Positions 45,741-57,085 are shown, counted from the first letter of the stretch. The stretch: 64,000 bases of DNA from Yponomeuta sedellus (GCA_934045075.1 OW203745.1:15620768-15684767), one strand, 5' to 3'. Notes: generated from the letters alone by a model not told the origin. Numbers and translations are program-made.

Positions 45741-46088
45741 GCTAACTGGTCGAATCGCTGACACGAAAAGAAGAAGAAGAACTAATGCTGTACGTCAAGT
45801 ACTTATCTGAGAGTTATTAAAATAAACCTCTCATTGTGATAAGATGGAATAAAACCGTGTTATGTTGAACGATGCAGCTCTGGATCTTACAATCTCGTAC
45901 ACTTTGTAGGAACAGAGGGGTCACAGTATGTTGGTCGTTATTGTTCTAGTGAGTTTCTTGTTCAAACGGCCTAGAATGCAGTCAGATTAGAAAAATAAAG
46001 ATTTAATCTGCAATTAAGCAAGCTGTACTGGTTTAATTGCTACAGTTTGACTTGCGACAAGTCACTGTTTAGGGCCTCTGTATGTACG
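45741..46088. other. Intergenic DNA, nothing recognised
   Basis: No supported open frame. A short GAAGAAGAAGA run occurs at 45770. Confidence 0.4.
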
Positions 46089-46425
46089 TAATGAGATGAT
46101 TTATACAGCGCCCATCTTCACTCACACTAGATAGGTGAAGGGGCCACTCGGATGCTGCAGTGCCTGGGATATGGTTTTAGGTGGTGTAGGCTTGCTCTGC
46201 ACCTACGAGTATACTATCCTGACAGCTTAGTCGGACTAGCCCACAGGAAAGACTAGTCAATACGTGCGGCGCGGGTTTCCTCACAATGTTTTCCTTCGCA
46301 GTTAGCGTGTGGTATTGCGACTACAACTTTGAATTAAACAAAGTCGATACATGCCCGCACTGAGGATCGAACTTGGGTCTCTCGCTTGCCAGTCCATTGT
46401 TCTACCCACTGAGCTACCAGCGCTG
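46089..46425 (-). repeat. tRNA-derived SINE family C2, near full length
   Basis: Minus strand: tRNA-like head CAGCGCTGGTAGCTCAGTGG, GACTGGCAAGCGAGAGACC, B box GTTCGATCCTC, then GGAAAACATTGTGAGGAAAC, CTGTGGGCTAGTCCGACTAA and the 3' end GTATAAATCATCTC. Confidence 0.8.
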
Positions 46426-46881
46426 TTAACTAGCGCAACCAATGGAATAAAAGCCATAAATTGTTTTATAATAAGTACTTTATCATGAGTTAACAATGTG
46501 TCGTGTCGTGGGTTGTTTTATAAAACGCCGCGCTGATTACAAACTTAAATTTGCCGCGGAAACCTATGCAGTTCCATACAATCTAGCTGTACCGTTAAGT
46601 TTGTTAATCCATTTTTGTCATGTTACTATAAAAGTAACAATTTTCTGACGTTTTCTTGTGTGTTAGCGTAGACGCATGTATTTTACAGCTAACAGGCTTC
46701 AAGATTTGTCTACAAATATTGAAGCCTTTTAGACATTTCGATTAGAGAAACTTCAACTAGATCGCTCAGTTCCACAGGAAAGGGTTTTGCTAGACGGAAA
46801 ACGAAGTGATAATTAACATAAAAGTTAAAGGATAAAATTAAAAAACAAAAGAAAAAGATTCTGTTGACAAAAAAAAAACCA

Positions 46882-46886
46882 AAAAG
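46882..46886 (-). terminator. Pol III terminator of tRNA-Gly
   Basis: Minus-strand TTTTT six bases past the discriminator base, with a second run of at least eight T at 46871-46878. Confidence 0.7.
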
Positions 46887-46891
46887 GTATC

Positions 46892-46963
46892 TGCGTAGGC
46901 CGGGAATCGAACCCGGATCAACTGCTTGGAAGGCAACTATGCTGACCATTACACCACCAACGC
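46892..46963 (-). tRNA. tRNA-Gly (anticodon TCC)
   Basis: Minus strand from 46963 to 46892: GCGTTGGTGGTGTAATGGTC, anticodon stem-loop GTTGCCTTCCAAGCAGT with anticodon TCC, T arm CCGGGTTCGATTCCCGG and discriminator A. It matches eukaryotic tRNA-Gly(TCC) almost throughout. One mismatch: acceptor pair 5:68 is U-U (usual end CCAACGC, here CCTACGC). A TTTTT Pol III terminator follows six bases after the gene, then a longer T run. No SINE body follows, so a real tRNA gene is preferred over a repeat. Confidence 0.85.
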
Positions 46964-47154
46964 ATGTGATGGTCTGACCGAAATAATCAATACCATTTCA
47001 ACTACCGTTATATTAGCTCGACGATTATAGATGACGTCATCTGCGGCCGTAATTTTTGTTACCTAGGCGTTATTGTGATTGATAAAGATTACGTAAGTAT
47101 AATATTGAGTTGTTCTTAATTAATTTCAAGTCTCGATTTTTACCGTGAACTTTT

Positions 47155-47290
47155 ACAGAGGTGTTCAAATACCTCAGCGTTTGAAATTGCCAATACGTGG
47201 TGGGCACACGCTGCAATTAAGCCCATACACTCTCTCTGAGAGAAGGCCTGTGCCCTGCAGTGCTACGTTTATAGGCTACATAAAAAAACC
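47155..47290 (+). repeat. SINE family C1, 5'-truncated
   Basis: AGAGGTGTTCAAATACCTCA, GAAATTGCCAATACGTGGTG, TCTCTCTGAGAGAAGGCC and CTACGTTTATAGGCTACAT. Confidence 0.7.
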
Positions 47291-47780
47291 CCCGGGTTAT
47301 CTGTCTTCTACGCCAATCCTTTTGAAGGACACCTTGGGGGTGTCTCAAGACCAGACGCATGGTTCCGCACGAGTTATTAACGTGGGAATTAGGGTTCCCT
47401 GTCAAGCGGCGGAAGTAAGAAATTATCTTGAAGGAAGTGAGGGGTGTCTTTGAGGGAGGTTTGAAAGAGGGTGGTTATTATTATGTCTTTGGAAGTGGGC
47501 TTCAAGAAGTAACATTTCGTCGGTATAAAGGTAAAACTCATTAACTGCTTTTCCATTTTTTTATTTATAAACTGTTTTTAATAATTATTTTTGCCCAAAA
47601 ATAACACTATCTAGTATACTCATAAAAAAAAAAACGATGGGTGAGCGTTTTTATTTCTGTGCTAAATATTACATTTAGTATCTCAAATTCACATTAGCGC
47701 AGTTTCTACGATTAGGCTCATTTGCAGTTACCTGAATTTTACCTTTATACCGACGATTTATAAAAATACGTTTCCTTTAA
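47291..47780. other. Intergenic DNA, nothing recognised
   Basis: Two short open frames here overlap a SINE edge and show no domain. Confidence 0.35.
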
Positions 47781-47789
47781 AATACTCTT

Positions 47790-48153
47790 GACACAGGCCA
47801 GAAGCGCTGGTGGCCTAGTCGAACCGAGTGATTGGAATGGAGCACTTGAGTCAAGCAACAACAGGCGTGTTCAGGTGCAAGATGGGCGACCGTCCGTGAT
47901 CACTGCTAGTGGCATCTTTCCGACCGCTTCCGTGCTTCACAAGGCGGCAGTCATGTATTGGCAGTCGTTAAGTCATGTTAGAGGCGTTATGAGCGGCTTG
48001 ATAACCTCTGACAATAAGACCCACCACAGTCTTACAATCCTTCACTAATCCGGACTTGGCCCCCGTCGTGGAATATGGACTAAACTTGCTGTGATGCAGG
48101 AAGAGACCCGTTCCCCAATAGTAGGGACGTGGTGGGGACTTACAAGAGTTGAT
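47790..48153 (+). repeat. 5S-derived SINE, near full length
   Basis: Head CTGGTGGCCTAGTCGAACCG, GATGGGCGACCGTCCGTGAT, body to AAGAGTTGATGTC. AATACTCTTGA occurs at 47782-47792 and 48158-48168, a likely 11-bp target duplication, which suggests the element starts near CACAGGCCAGAAG. Confidence 0.8.
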
Positions 48154-48169
48154 GTCAATACTCTTGAAA

Positions 48170-49154
48170 TGTAGTACAATAATCTTACCCACGGTTGCTC
48201 GTATACTAACAACAATATTGCTTTATGTTTTTAAACTAATAAATCAAACGAACCTATTTCTTTATGGTAAGATGTGGTATACCTAATAGTTCTCACCATA
48301 AATCGTACCTTATCGCCTTGTAATAAAGTCTAATACGTCGTAGCTAATAAGTCGTACCTTATCGTCTATTGAAAAATTTACACTAGCTCTGTCCGTGAAA
48401 ACATCAACATGGTACGTAATTTTATTATTATCTTATCTACTTGCCTTTTAAGCAGTCATTGGAATAGGCTAAGTAAAACTGCCAATCCACTCTCTTAATT
48501 TTTCTGTTCAATCCATCCCAAGGAGGTTGACTAAAAAAGATTAAAAAAGAAGATTTTAAACACCGCCAATTATGTAGGGTAAAACTTAGATGTGTGGGGC
48601 TTTTAATGTATTTTATTTACTGGTCTGTAGATACCTATTTATTAATAGAGAAGTTTATTTGTCTTAATTTATTTATCTGTTACAGCTTTCCTCAAAATTA
48701 GTGTTTTTAAAGACTTACTTTTTAGGCAATGGTTATTCATTTATTTTCCGTGTTTGAACTCCTGATACATAGGATCAAAAACATATATAAATGCCAATTT
48801 ACAATAATGGCTAACAAGGATTTTAAGAGTGCATAACCAATCAAGAAAGATCAATCTAAAGTATGAAAAAAAGGACACTTTAAGCACTAAAGCTAAACTG
48901 AAGCAACGTTAGCCTATATCAACCGAGAACTTTACCTTAATAATTGTCTTTCTTTAAATATATAAAAAATAATGCAAAGAAACATTTTGACTTTTCCGAT
49001 GAAGTTTTATTATCATTTGAACCCGAATCAATGGGAATGTGATTTATGAATTGTAAAACCAAGAGCAAGAAACTGTTATGCTGGTAGGCAGAAACCAACT
49101 TCTGTATTTGTTTGTATTTTTATTTGAAAAAACTCTTCAATCAATCAATGAATG
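48170..49154. other. AT-rich intergenic DNA, nothing recognised
   Basis: About 1 kb with no supported open frame and no repeat shared within the window. Confidence 0.4.
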
Positions 49155-49159
49155 TGCGA

Positions 49160-49359
49160 TATGCAGGCCTCGGGGCGCCCGCAGTTGGGTTTGCAACGGA
49201 AAATCCAATATATTAAATTAAACTCAAAAATGCATATTCACTTCACGGCTGTATTTAGAAATCTGACAAATAAAGGAAAAAAACTGAAAAGCGTAAAACT
49301 AAATTCAAATTACAAAAAATCATAAAATAAAATAAAATCCTCTGTAGAGAGCCGCCACA
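49160..49359 (-). repeat. 3' LTR of the gypsy element
   Basis: 200 bp; differs from the 5' LTR by a one-base insertion and a few substitutions, suggesting a fairly recent insertion. Confidence 0.9.
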
Positions 49360-49524
49360 GTACTCCCCCTCTAAATAAGAAAAAAAAATAATAAAAGAAT
49401 GGCTTACCCATAAACACAAAAAAAAAATCACTGTCACTTAACATATTTACAAAAACGAAACTTTAATTTACCTCATTAATATACCTTATATACAGAGTAA
49501 CCCTATATACAAGGCAAACTTTCG

Positions 49525-50019
49525 CTACAAATTAAATCTAACTTTTGGTTTAACTACTCTACCTGACCTTGTGACAGTAGTAGTAGTAGAACCGGTTGTG
49601 GTAGTGGGTGTAACAGGATTTGCCAAAACTTCTGAGTATAATTTGCAATTTGTAGGGTTTGATGAAATGTGGGGTGAATCTAAAAGAAAAGCAGGCTTCA
49701 ATCGATCAACCGAAACAACTGAAGTTCGGCCAGGCATTTCCAAAGTGAAATGTTTTTCTGTTTTGTTCAAAACCTTGTATGGGCCGTCATAATTTGGATT
49801 TAATGATTTAACTAGTCGATCATTCCTAATAAAAACATGGGTGCATTTCGATAAATGAGGATGTATGAAAATGTTTCGTCGATCTGTCTGTCTTTTGTCC
49901 GGTGAAACTAATGACTGTAATGTATTTTGAAGTTTTTTTACAAAATCTGTTTCGTCTGTGATGGGTTTAGATGGAACCATAAAATCCCCAGGAAGTCTAA
50001 ACGAAGTGCCATACACCAA
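49525..50019 (-). pseudogene. Pol part 3: integrase C-terminal domain
   Basis: 164 residues: LVYGTSFRLPGDF-type phrase (here MVYGTSFRLPGDF), CTHVFIRND, LNPNYDGPYKVL and VSVDRLKPAFL, all typical of the region after the gypsy integrase core. It ends with a Thr-rich stretch and KVRFNL before the polypurine tract. Confidence 0.8.
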
Positions 50020-50048
50020 TTCACTAGGGCTGTGACCGGAGTCTGCTT

Positions 50049-51245
50049 TTATTGCTGACCTAAGACCGTGGGCAATTCGTCTGCCCAGTGGATATCGCTA
50101 CAACGAGCTCTAAATGCATCTTTAAGCACTCGATGCCACCTTTCCACCTGACCATTCGATTGGGGGTGATAAGCGGTAGTGCGCATTTTGTCAATACCTA
50201 ACAATTTTGTCAATTTGTTAAAAAGTACACTTTCAAATTGTCTACCTTGATCAGTAGTCAATCGAATAGGACAACCAAAACGTGCTATCCACCCTGTATA
50301 TATTGCTTCAGCTACAGTTTCTGCGGTTATGTCTCTAAGGGGATAGGCTTCTGGCCAAGAATTGGCTCGGTCTATAACTGTAAGTAAATATTGAAAACCT
50401 TTGGATGGAGGTAATGGGCCTACTATGTCAACATGTATATGTTCAAACCTGTCTGACTTTGGAAATTTGCCTAAAGGAGAAATAGTGTGTCGATGCACCT
50501 TTGCTTTTTGACACGCAACGCAACATTTTGCCCATTCTCCTACATCTAAGTTCATAGATGGCCAAAAATATTTCTGTGCCATCAGTGTACCTTTAATGCC
50601 AGAATGATTTAAATTGTGTACCGCTTTAAATGCTGATACCCTAAACTCTTGTGGTAAAAATGGACGTTGTAACCCTGTTGTTGTTTCACACAGTACTTTG
50701 TTGCGTAAGGACGGAATTGTGACCCACTCGAATTTATATTTATCACTACAACTATTTAAAAACTCATTAATTTCTTGGTCCCTACTCTGTAATTCTGCTA
50801 ACTTATCAAAGTCAAGAGCATTAGGACACTCGATTTCTTCTACCTCTAGCCTAGATAGAGCGTCTGCTACGGGATTTTCGCTACCAGAGATATGTTGTAT
50901 ATCTGTTGTAAATTCACTAATAAAACTAAGTTGTCTGGTTCTCCTGGCGGGTTCAGCTGAAATTTTGGTTGGGTTCTTTGTAAAACTAAAAATTAGTGGT
51001 TTATGATCTGTAAATATTGTAAAATCTCGACCCTCGATCAAATATCTAAAATGTTTTATTGCCATGTAAATAGCCAATAATTCTCTATCGAATGTACTGT
51101 ATCGCCGTTGCGTCTCAGACAGTGATTTAGAAAAGTATCCTAGTGGTCGCCAAGCACCATTTTGCCACTGCTGAAGCACAGCTCCAGCACAAGTATCGGA
51201 TGCATCTGTGACTATCTGCCCTGTCAGCTGGGGATGCCATAACAA
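50049..51245 (-). pseudogene. Pol part 2: RNase H and integrase core
   Basis: 398 residues. RNase H: TDASDTCAGAVLQQ (Asp 14), STFDRELLAIY (Glu 55), TDHKPL (Asp 80) and ADALSR (Asp 128). Integrase zinc finger: His 210, His 214, Cys 242, Cys 245. Catalytic triad in HVDIVGP (Asp 273), TDQGRQFES (Asp 332) and NGQVERWH (Glu 368), with DD35E spacing. All triad residues are present. A second frame break near 50060 separates the C-terminal part. Confidence 0.85.
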
Positions 51246-52474
51246 GGCAGCATCTTTAAACTTTCTTTACATTCATTGAATGACTTTTTAGCCTTATCTG
51301 TCCACTGAATTTTAGTTTTGTCTCGTTTTCGAGCACCGTGTAAATAAACATTTAGGTCTCTTTGGTACTCTGCAGCTTTCGGTAAACTGCTGCGAAAAAA
51401 ATTTATCATGCCCAAAAATCGCCAAAAATCCACCGTTTCAGGGAGAGGATAATCTACAATAGCTTGCACTTTGTCTTCGGGAGGCCTTATGCCACTGCCC
51501 GAGATGTGATAACCAAGAAAAATAAGTTCGGCCTTACCGAATTCGCACTTTGCTACGTTCAATGATACTCCATAGTTATCTAGCCTCTCGAATACTGCTT
51601 TTAGATGTTCCCTGTGTTGTACCTCGTTGTCTGAAAATATCAACACGTCATCAATATATACAAAAACAAACTCTAAACCGTGTAAAACTTTGTGCATATA
51701 CCTTTGAAATGTTTGTGCCGCATTTCTTAAACCAAATGGCATTCTCGGGTACTCAAATAGACCAAAAGGGGTTATTAAAGCGGTTTTTTCAATATCCTTT
51801 TCTGCAACTGGAATTTGGTGGTATGCTTTACATAAATCCAAACGGGTAAATATAACTTTGTTACGTAATAAACATGTAAAATCATGTACACGTGGTATGG
51901 AATAACAATCGGGTTTGGTGACTGCGTTTAATCGTCGATAGTCACCACAAGGTCTAATTTCTCCACCTTTCTTTGGGACTACGTGAAGTGGCGTGGCCCA
52001 AGGGCTCCTAGATGGACGACAGATACCTGTCTCTAACATGTAGTCAAATTCGCGTTTGACGCGCAGATAGCGATCAGGTGCGAGAGGTCGTGCTCGACTA
52101 CTTGATGGTGGGCCTGTGGTCTCTATATGATGGGTTGGTGGGTAAAGTTGGGGGAAGTCTGCTCCTACTATAGAAGTTTTTACGTTGGCGATGATAAAAG
52201 TCCAATTGAAACTGCGTCGCAAACCGAAGTCCAGGTTTATAGTCCGCTGTCCGTATGTGTCTATGGGCGTATTATTTGCAGCATATAGCTTACATACTTC
52301 GCTTGCGACGGAATTCTTCTTGCCCCTTGATGCAATCACCGAGATATCTGCGCCGGTGTCTACGAGGAATTTTTCTCTTGTGTTTCTGTCATATAAACAT
52401 AGGCGGTTGCTAATCACACCGACTTCCGCCATGGTCGATGTCGCCTCTAGTTTTCCTTCTGCCTCTTGGCGCAT
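51224..52474 (-). pseudogene. Pol part 1: protease and reverse transcriptase
   Basis: 416 residues. Aspartic protease motif FLVDTGADISVIA (Asp 39). Reverse transcriptase with RLDLCKAYHQIPV (Asp 213), MPFGLRNAAQTFQR and the active-site YIDD (273-276), then FLGYHISGSGIRP. The frame is lost just after the RT connection region near 51245, where the next ORF takes over in another frame with a 22-base overlap. A one-base deletion explains this. Confidence 0.85.
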
Positions 52475-52788
52475 GGTTCCTCACACTTTTGTGCTTTGTC
52501 TCCGTAGCGGTGGTGATAATAACATAACCAATTGGGTCCTCCGTAATTGGCATGCCGACGTCCTCGTGAGTTCGACCGTGGCCTTCCCCTGGAGCTTGAG
52601 CGGTGACGGTACGGTCGTCGATCTTGTCCTCGTCGAAGTTCCGCGATCTCGAGCTTCATCTTGCTTATTTCTGTTAGTACTAGATCTATTTTGTCACCGG
52701 CCTTGTTGGGGTTGCTTATTACTTGCTCTTCGTCAGCGGTCCTTGTCGCCTTGCTGCTAGCCGCTGTTTGTTCGTTCTTTGTAGCCAT
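52447..52788 (-). pseudogene. Gag remnant, nucleocapsid end only
   Basis: 113 residues: MATKNEQTAAS start, a basic Arg/Ser-rich stretch (RPYRHRSSSRGRPRSNSRGR) and a Cys/His end, CYYHHRYGDKAQKCEEPC, of the kind seen at the end of arthropod gypsy Gag proteins. A full Gag of this group is a few hundred residues long, so the matrix and capsid parts appear deleted. Its end overlaps the pol start by 28 bases in another frame, as in gag-pol frameshift arrangements. Confidence 0.75.
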
Positions 52789-52827
52789 TGCGAGCGGTTT
52801 TTATAAAATCACATCGGGGTCACCAGA

Positions 52828-53026
52828 TATGCGGCCTCGGGGCGCCCGCAGTTGGGTTTGCAACGGAAAATCAAATATATTAAATTAAACTCAAAAATGC
52901 ATATTCACTTCACGGCTGTATTAAGAAATCTGACAAATAAAGGAAAAAAACTGAAAAGCGTAAAACTAAATTCAAATTACAAAAAATCATAAAATAAAAT
53001 AAAATCCTCTGTAGAGAGCCGCCACA
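52828..53026 (-). repeat. 5' LTR of the gypsy element
   Basis: 199 bp on the minus strand, followed after two bases by the tRNA-Trp-type primer-binding site. Confidence 0.9.
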
Positions 53027-53031
53027 TGCGA

Positions 53032-53439
53032 CATCAGCGCCACCAAAGGTCAGCACAAAGAATAGGTGCTGACTGAAAATCAGTGTTGCAGGCCCAGCCT
53101 GCAGCAAATGCTGAGTCAGCTACCTGTTTGTGGCTGCGGAGATACAATGCCCTTCTAAATTGTAAATGTTTGTTTTATATCGTATTCTTTGTTTTATATA
53201 ATTTTTCTTTGTTCTTTCTTTTCTTATTTGTCTGTATTATTTTAATGTCGTGTTACATTGTGTTATGTGTATTGTATCTTTGTGGCTTCAAATAAATGTC
53301 TCACTCTCTCTCTCTTTTTCTCTCAAAGGCCCAGTTATTATAGTGTTATTTGTCTTAGAAAAAATATCTTCTTATAAATTAAGAAGAATTGGATATAAGC
53401 TGTAAGTCTACAATTATAATAGCTATATTAACATAAATA
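53032..53439. other. Intergenic DNA with a LINE-like 3' end
   Basis: CTTCAAATAAATGTCTCACTCTCTCTCTC at 53287 ends in (TC)n and resembles a LINE 3' tail; the region before it (GCAGGCCCAGCCTGCAGC palindrome at 53089) is unassigned. Confidence 0.4.
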
Positions 53440-53935
53440 TAACAGCTAATAATAAGAGCTAGTAACTGTAGTTACTTAGATTTATGATTTTAACTTTTTG
53501 CAAAAACTTATTTAATTGGTAGTTTTAGTAACGATTTTTTTAAGCGGTGGCGCTAGGTTGCACTGGGTTTGCACACACCAACTGCAGGCATTTTTATTGA
53601 GACATCAGGGCCAGAAAACGTCCAGTTATCTTAGATACATAGAATATTCTTTAATGCATGTACACCATTTTAGAATGATTTGTTTTAGAAATAACGTTTC
53701 TTCAAAAAAGTTAACAGATGAGAATGTAAGTAGAAAGTACAAAATGATAATAGCCATTAGTAGCTAATATTATATTAGCTACTAATAAATGCTTACATAC
53801 AAGTAAATGTGATTACTGAGTTTTATGATTTTAACTTTTTGCAAAAACTTATACAATTGGCGGTTTTAGTAACGATTTTTTCTTAATTGGCGGCGCCTGT
53901 TTGCACTGGCCAACTGTAGGCATTTTCATTATGCC
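53440..53935 (+). repeat. Direct duplication, two diverged units about 340 bp apart
   Basis: TTATGATTTTAACTTTTTGC, AAAAACTTAT, GTTTTAGTAACGATTTTTT and GGCATTTTTATT/GGCATTTTCATT occur at 53481-53605 and 53822-53930 in the same order. Class unknown. Confidence 0.6.
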
Positions 53936-54021
53936 TATTCCGTTACTTATTATAATTATATATAGGTAAACACTTACCTTGGCTCGTATTTCGTTACGTA
54001 AACAATTCATGCGAAAACTGT

Positions 54022-54105
54022 TGGTGGAATTTTTTGCCTTTAAATAAGTTTTTTAAAATTGTCCTTAACACGTGTTAGTGTATTAAAAGTGCATTAGAAT
54101 ATAAT
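54022..54105 (+). repeat. Family A 3' tail fragment
   Basis: GTGGAATTTTTTGCCTTTAA, AATTGTCCTTAACACGTGTTAGTGTATTAAAA. Diverged, lacks the tRNA-like part. Confidence 0.6.
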
Positions 54106-54397
54106 TAACTATTGTCCATAAAAACGTAATAAAAAAAGTTCTTCATATATTGCTTGTCCTTGACGCCTGTTATTTTGTACCCTTAAATGACATGTTTATA
54201 TGAGTTATAAAACTATTAACAAGCCATCTCAATACGCACCGAAGTGTTATTACGTCTTAAAATTGTACACCATAATACCGTTGCTAACTAACGCTTTTAA
54301 TTTATGTTTACTCTTAGTTAAGGTCCATTAAAAAGGTATTTCTACCAGACTGCCGAACAGGTGGGACCCAAATTCACCAATAGAACTCCTTAAGAAG
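54106..54397. other. Intergenic DNA, nothing recognised
   Basis: AT-rich with no supported open frame. Confidence 0.35.
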
Positions 54398-54399
54398 TA

Positions 54400-54765
54400 C
54401 AGTGCTACACAAGAAATAAGTCTCGCGGATGTACCTGCGCAGATGACCAAATTTTGGATGTGCGGCAAGTTGATCGACCAATCAGATAGTTTCATTTTAT
54501 GGCAGGCCGCGCGCTTTTATTGCTATTGGTTGATTCAACGTCATCGATGCAGGCGACTATTAGTTTGGCAATATTAGCTTGAGCGAAATAGGTAGCGCTA
54601 CTGCGGCAATCAATTCTGCACTCTAACCGTATCGGTTAAAGATCATGTTGGCATTAAACATGATCTTTAACCGATATACTTATAGCTTCGGGTACTTTCG
54701 TTGCACTTCTTCCTAGTCTTCGCGAACGAAGATTCCCGAAGGGACTTTTATGATGTGTAGTACTG
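54400..54765. mobile_element. Tc1/mariner-like MITE, copy 1 (366 bp)
   Basis: Termini CAGTGCTACACA and TGTGTAGTACTG with TA on each side (54398-54399, 54766-54767). It matches the element at 59479 along most of its length. It also carries an internal palindrome GGTTAAAGATCATGTT/AACATGATCTTTAACC (54635-54672) that the other copy lacks. Confidence 0.88.
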
Positions 54766-54892
54766 TAACTAGGGTTTTCCCCGCCTGCTTAGTAGTTAGT
54801 TATATATTAAAATGGTTTAATCGCAATTATTCATTAGGTAAAACGCAATTACCTTACTTCCCGACTTTTCGGCAGCGTTAGACGGAGTTTAC

Positions 54893-55062
54893 ACGTTCAG
54901 TCTGGCGTCAGTTCAGTTCGTGACCTTGATCAAGCTCTGATTGATGCCAGATTGATGATGAAGCATCAAAATATTCGAATATCCGTCAGTCTGGTCCATC
55001 AGGCCATTGAATAGACTGATGGAATTGACTGACGCCAGACTGAACGTGTAAACTCCGTAGAC
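54893..55062. mobile_element. MITE with about 30-bp inverted repeats
   Basis: CGGAGTTTACACGTTCAGTC, TGGCGTCAGT on the left; perfect mirror on the right (ACTGACGCCA, GACTGAACGTGTAAACTCCG). TAGA occurs on both flanks and may be the target duplication. Confidence 0.8.
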
Positions 55063-55351
55063 TGGGTCGTCTACACGGGTAGTCTGAAGTGGCGAGCACA
55101 GTCAATTATTGTGGGTAGTAACTTTACTATAACTATGTCTGTGATTAAAAAAGAATGTAAAGAAGGTTTTCGCAGCTGGCCGACACACAACACTCACTAC
55201 GCCCGCGGACAGGTCCGGTGATAAGGCGCGTGATTTGTATTTACTTAGTACTGGATTCCTTGTACTTGTTTACAAAGCTTGAAACTTAATAGAATTATGC
55301 TCAGCAGTCGGGTCGGTGGTAATTTTGTTAATTCAGTTTTTTCTATCTGAA
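55063..55351. other. Intergenic DNA, nothing recognised
   Basis: No supported open frame or shared repeat. Confidence 0.35.
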
Positions 55352-55545
55352 TGAAGACCTCTGTGGCGTAGCGGTAGCCCATCTGCCTACCATGCAAGAG
55401 GTCCCGGGTTCGAATCCCGGCTGGGGACAAAAAAAACCCTTGGATGTTTACATGTTTGTGATGTCGTTGTTTCTGGTTCCCACGACACAAGGTATCCTAG
55501 TGTGGGCCTAGAACAAACGTATGTGCCTAAAAACAAAACGCGACC
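55352..55545 (+). repeat. tRNA-derived SINE family E
   Basis: Head ACCTCTGTGGCGTAGCGGTA, CCTACCATGCAAGAGG and B box GGTTCGAATCCC make a full tRNA-like fold, followed by AAAAAAACCCTTGGATGTTT and GTATCCTAGTGTGGGCC. The body after the head and the shared fragment at 28234 favour a SINE over a tRNA gene. Confidence 0.7.
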
Positions 55546-55554
55546 TAAGTCACT

Positions 55555-56284
55555 AGAACTAGTAGTTACCACATATTTTAAACTTTCGCGACTTGTACAC
55601 ATAGTTAGAATATTTTCGCGGCTTAATCGCGTAGTAATTTATTGCTATTTTACCTCGACGTTTCGACGACGTTACAAAATGAAATGAAATGAAAAATGTT
55701 TATTGAGCAGAATAAAACATAACAATGTATAAAGGAACTCTGAACCCCAAACTAAATTAAATTGTATCTTGGGGCACAGTTCTCCATTCGGGTTGAACTT
55801 AAATGTATCACAGCAAAGTAATTGTTCCGTAATTAAAATAAAAATTAACGTGCATACAGCAAAACTATGATATGGCTCAACTTTATTTAAAATTAATTAA
55901 AGCTACATATAATAAAATATTACATAGATACGAAACTTCTATAAGTTTTATAGAATAAAATAATAGACTATTACATAAACATAGGTGCAAGCTTGTTAGA
56001 TTTAATATAACCAAACATACAACTGTTCTACATAGTGTGATAGATTCTCCGTTATGAAGTAAACAAAGTAACTTCCTAGATTTAATATTTGTTACAGTCG
56101 TCGTGGTCACGAGAAGACTGATGACTGGCACCCGTTCGCATCTTCGGCTGATGAGGTTTCAGACTACCCTCAATCAGCTATCACAAAGCACTATTAGGGT
56201 TGTGACACACAACCACACGACACACGAAAATAGCAATAAATTACTACGCGATTAAGCCCCGAAAATATTATAACTAGTAGTTCC
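55555..56284. mobile_element. Foldback element, about 730 bp
   Basis: The left arm has AACTAGTAGTTACC and CGGCTTAATCGCGTAGTAAT with TTATTGCTATTTT. The right arm holds the mirror image AAAATAGCAATAAATTACTA, CGCGATTAAGCCCCG, AACTAGTAGTT. The interior has no coding frame of note. Confidence 0.65.
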
Positions 56285-56520
56285 CAGACAGGGCGCAGCG
56301 CAGGTACCTAATGTAGACAGTTTAGTGGCGGGAAAATAATAGCGTAGGCCCCTTTTACGATACCTCAGCTAGGAAACTGATAGCTTCTTGCTTTCCGATG
56401 AAATCTGATAGCTACTTGCTTTCCGATTTCCAATTTCGTTCATTTACTAGTAGGCTGAAAATGGCTGCAACGAATTTCTCGTCGAATCCCGTTTTGTAAA
56501 ATTGCTGTTTACATGTGTTT
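56285..56520. other. Intergenic DNA, nothing recognised
   Basis: A short direct repeat (GATAGCTTCTTGCTTTCCGATGAAATCTGATAGCTACTTG region, 56379-56425) is the only feature noticed. Confidence 0.4.
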
Positions 56521-56559
56521 TAACAGGATCGACTTGTTATCACATCACATAACATCAAA

Positions 56560-56782
56560 TTCATCCACACTATCCACACACACTAATATTATAAAGGCGG
56601 AAGTTTATGAGTGTGTTAAATTACTTCTTCACGTCTAAGCGGCTGGAAGGATTTTGATAAAATTTGGTATGAAGTTAGCTGACACCCTGGATTAACACAT
56701 AGGCTACGTTTTACTGCAGGAAAATATCTTATTCCCAAGAGAATATCGATAAGCCGCGGGTAACACCGCGGGGCATAGCTAG
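56560..56782 (+). mobile_element. Helitron 3' end (lepidopteran non-autonomous type)
   Basis: Contains GGCGGAAGTTTATGAGTG, GCTGACACCCTGGATTAACA, CATAGGCTACGTTTTA and the terminal hairpin CCGCGGGTAACACCGCGG, and ends CTAG before T, as Helitrons do. The 5' TC end was not found. Confidence 0.6.
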
Positions 56783-56814
56783 TTAATAATAATAACGAGT
56801 CGACGTGTGTGTGT

Positions 56815-57085
56815 GTGTACATACATGCATACATACATACATACATACATACATACATACATACATACATACATACATACATACATACATACATACATAC
56901 ATACATACATACATACATACATACATACATACATACATACATACATACATACATACATACATACATACATACATACATACATACATACATACATACATAC
57001 ATACATACATACATACATACATACATACATACATACATACATACATACATACATACATACATACATACATACATACATACATACG
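56815..57085. repeat. (ATAC)n microsatellite, about 66 copies
   Basis: Pure CATA repeats following (TG)n at 56806-56817. Long frames (MYVC and THTYI repeats) are due to the repeat. There is no LINE end on its right side, unlike 36699. Confidence 0.95.

Larger units (their letters stand above)
49160..53026 (-). mobile_element. Ty3/gypsy LTR retrotransposon, defective
   Basis: LTRs of about 200 bp lie at 49160-49359 and 52828-53026 and differ at a few bases. On the minus strand they begin TGTGGCGG. The 5-bp duplication TGCGA flanks the element (49155-49159 and 53027-53031). The primer-binding site TGGTGACCCCGATGTGATTT fits tRNA-Trp with one mismatch. A polypurine tract AGAGGGGGAG precedes the 3' LTR. 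Coding order is gag, protease, reverse transcriptase, RNase H, integrase, as in Ty3/gypsy elements. Gag lacks the capsid region and pol has two frame breaks, so this copy is non-autonomous. No envelope gene is present. Confidence 0.92.
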
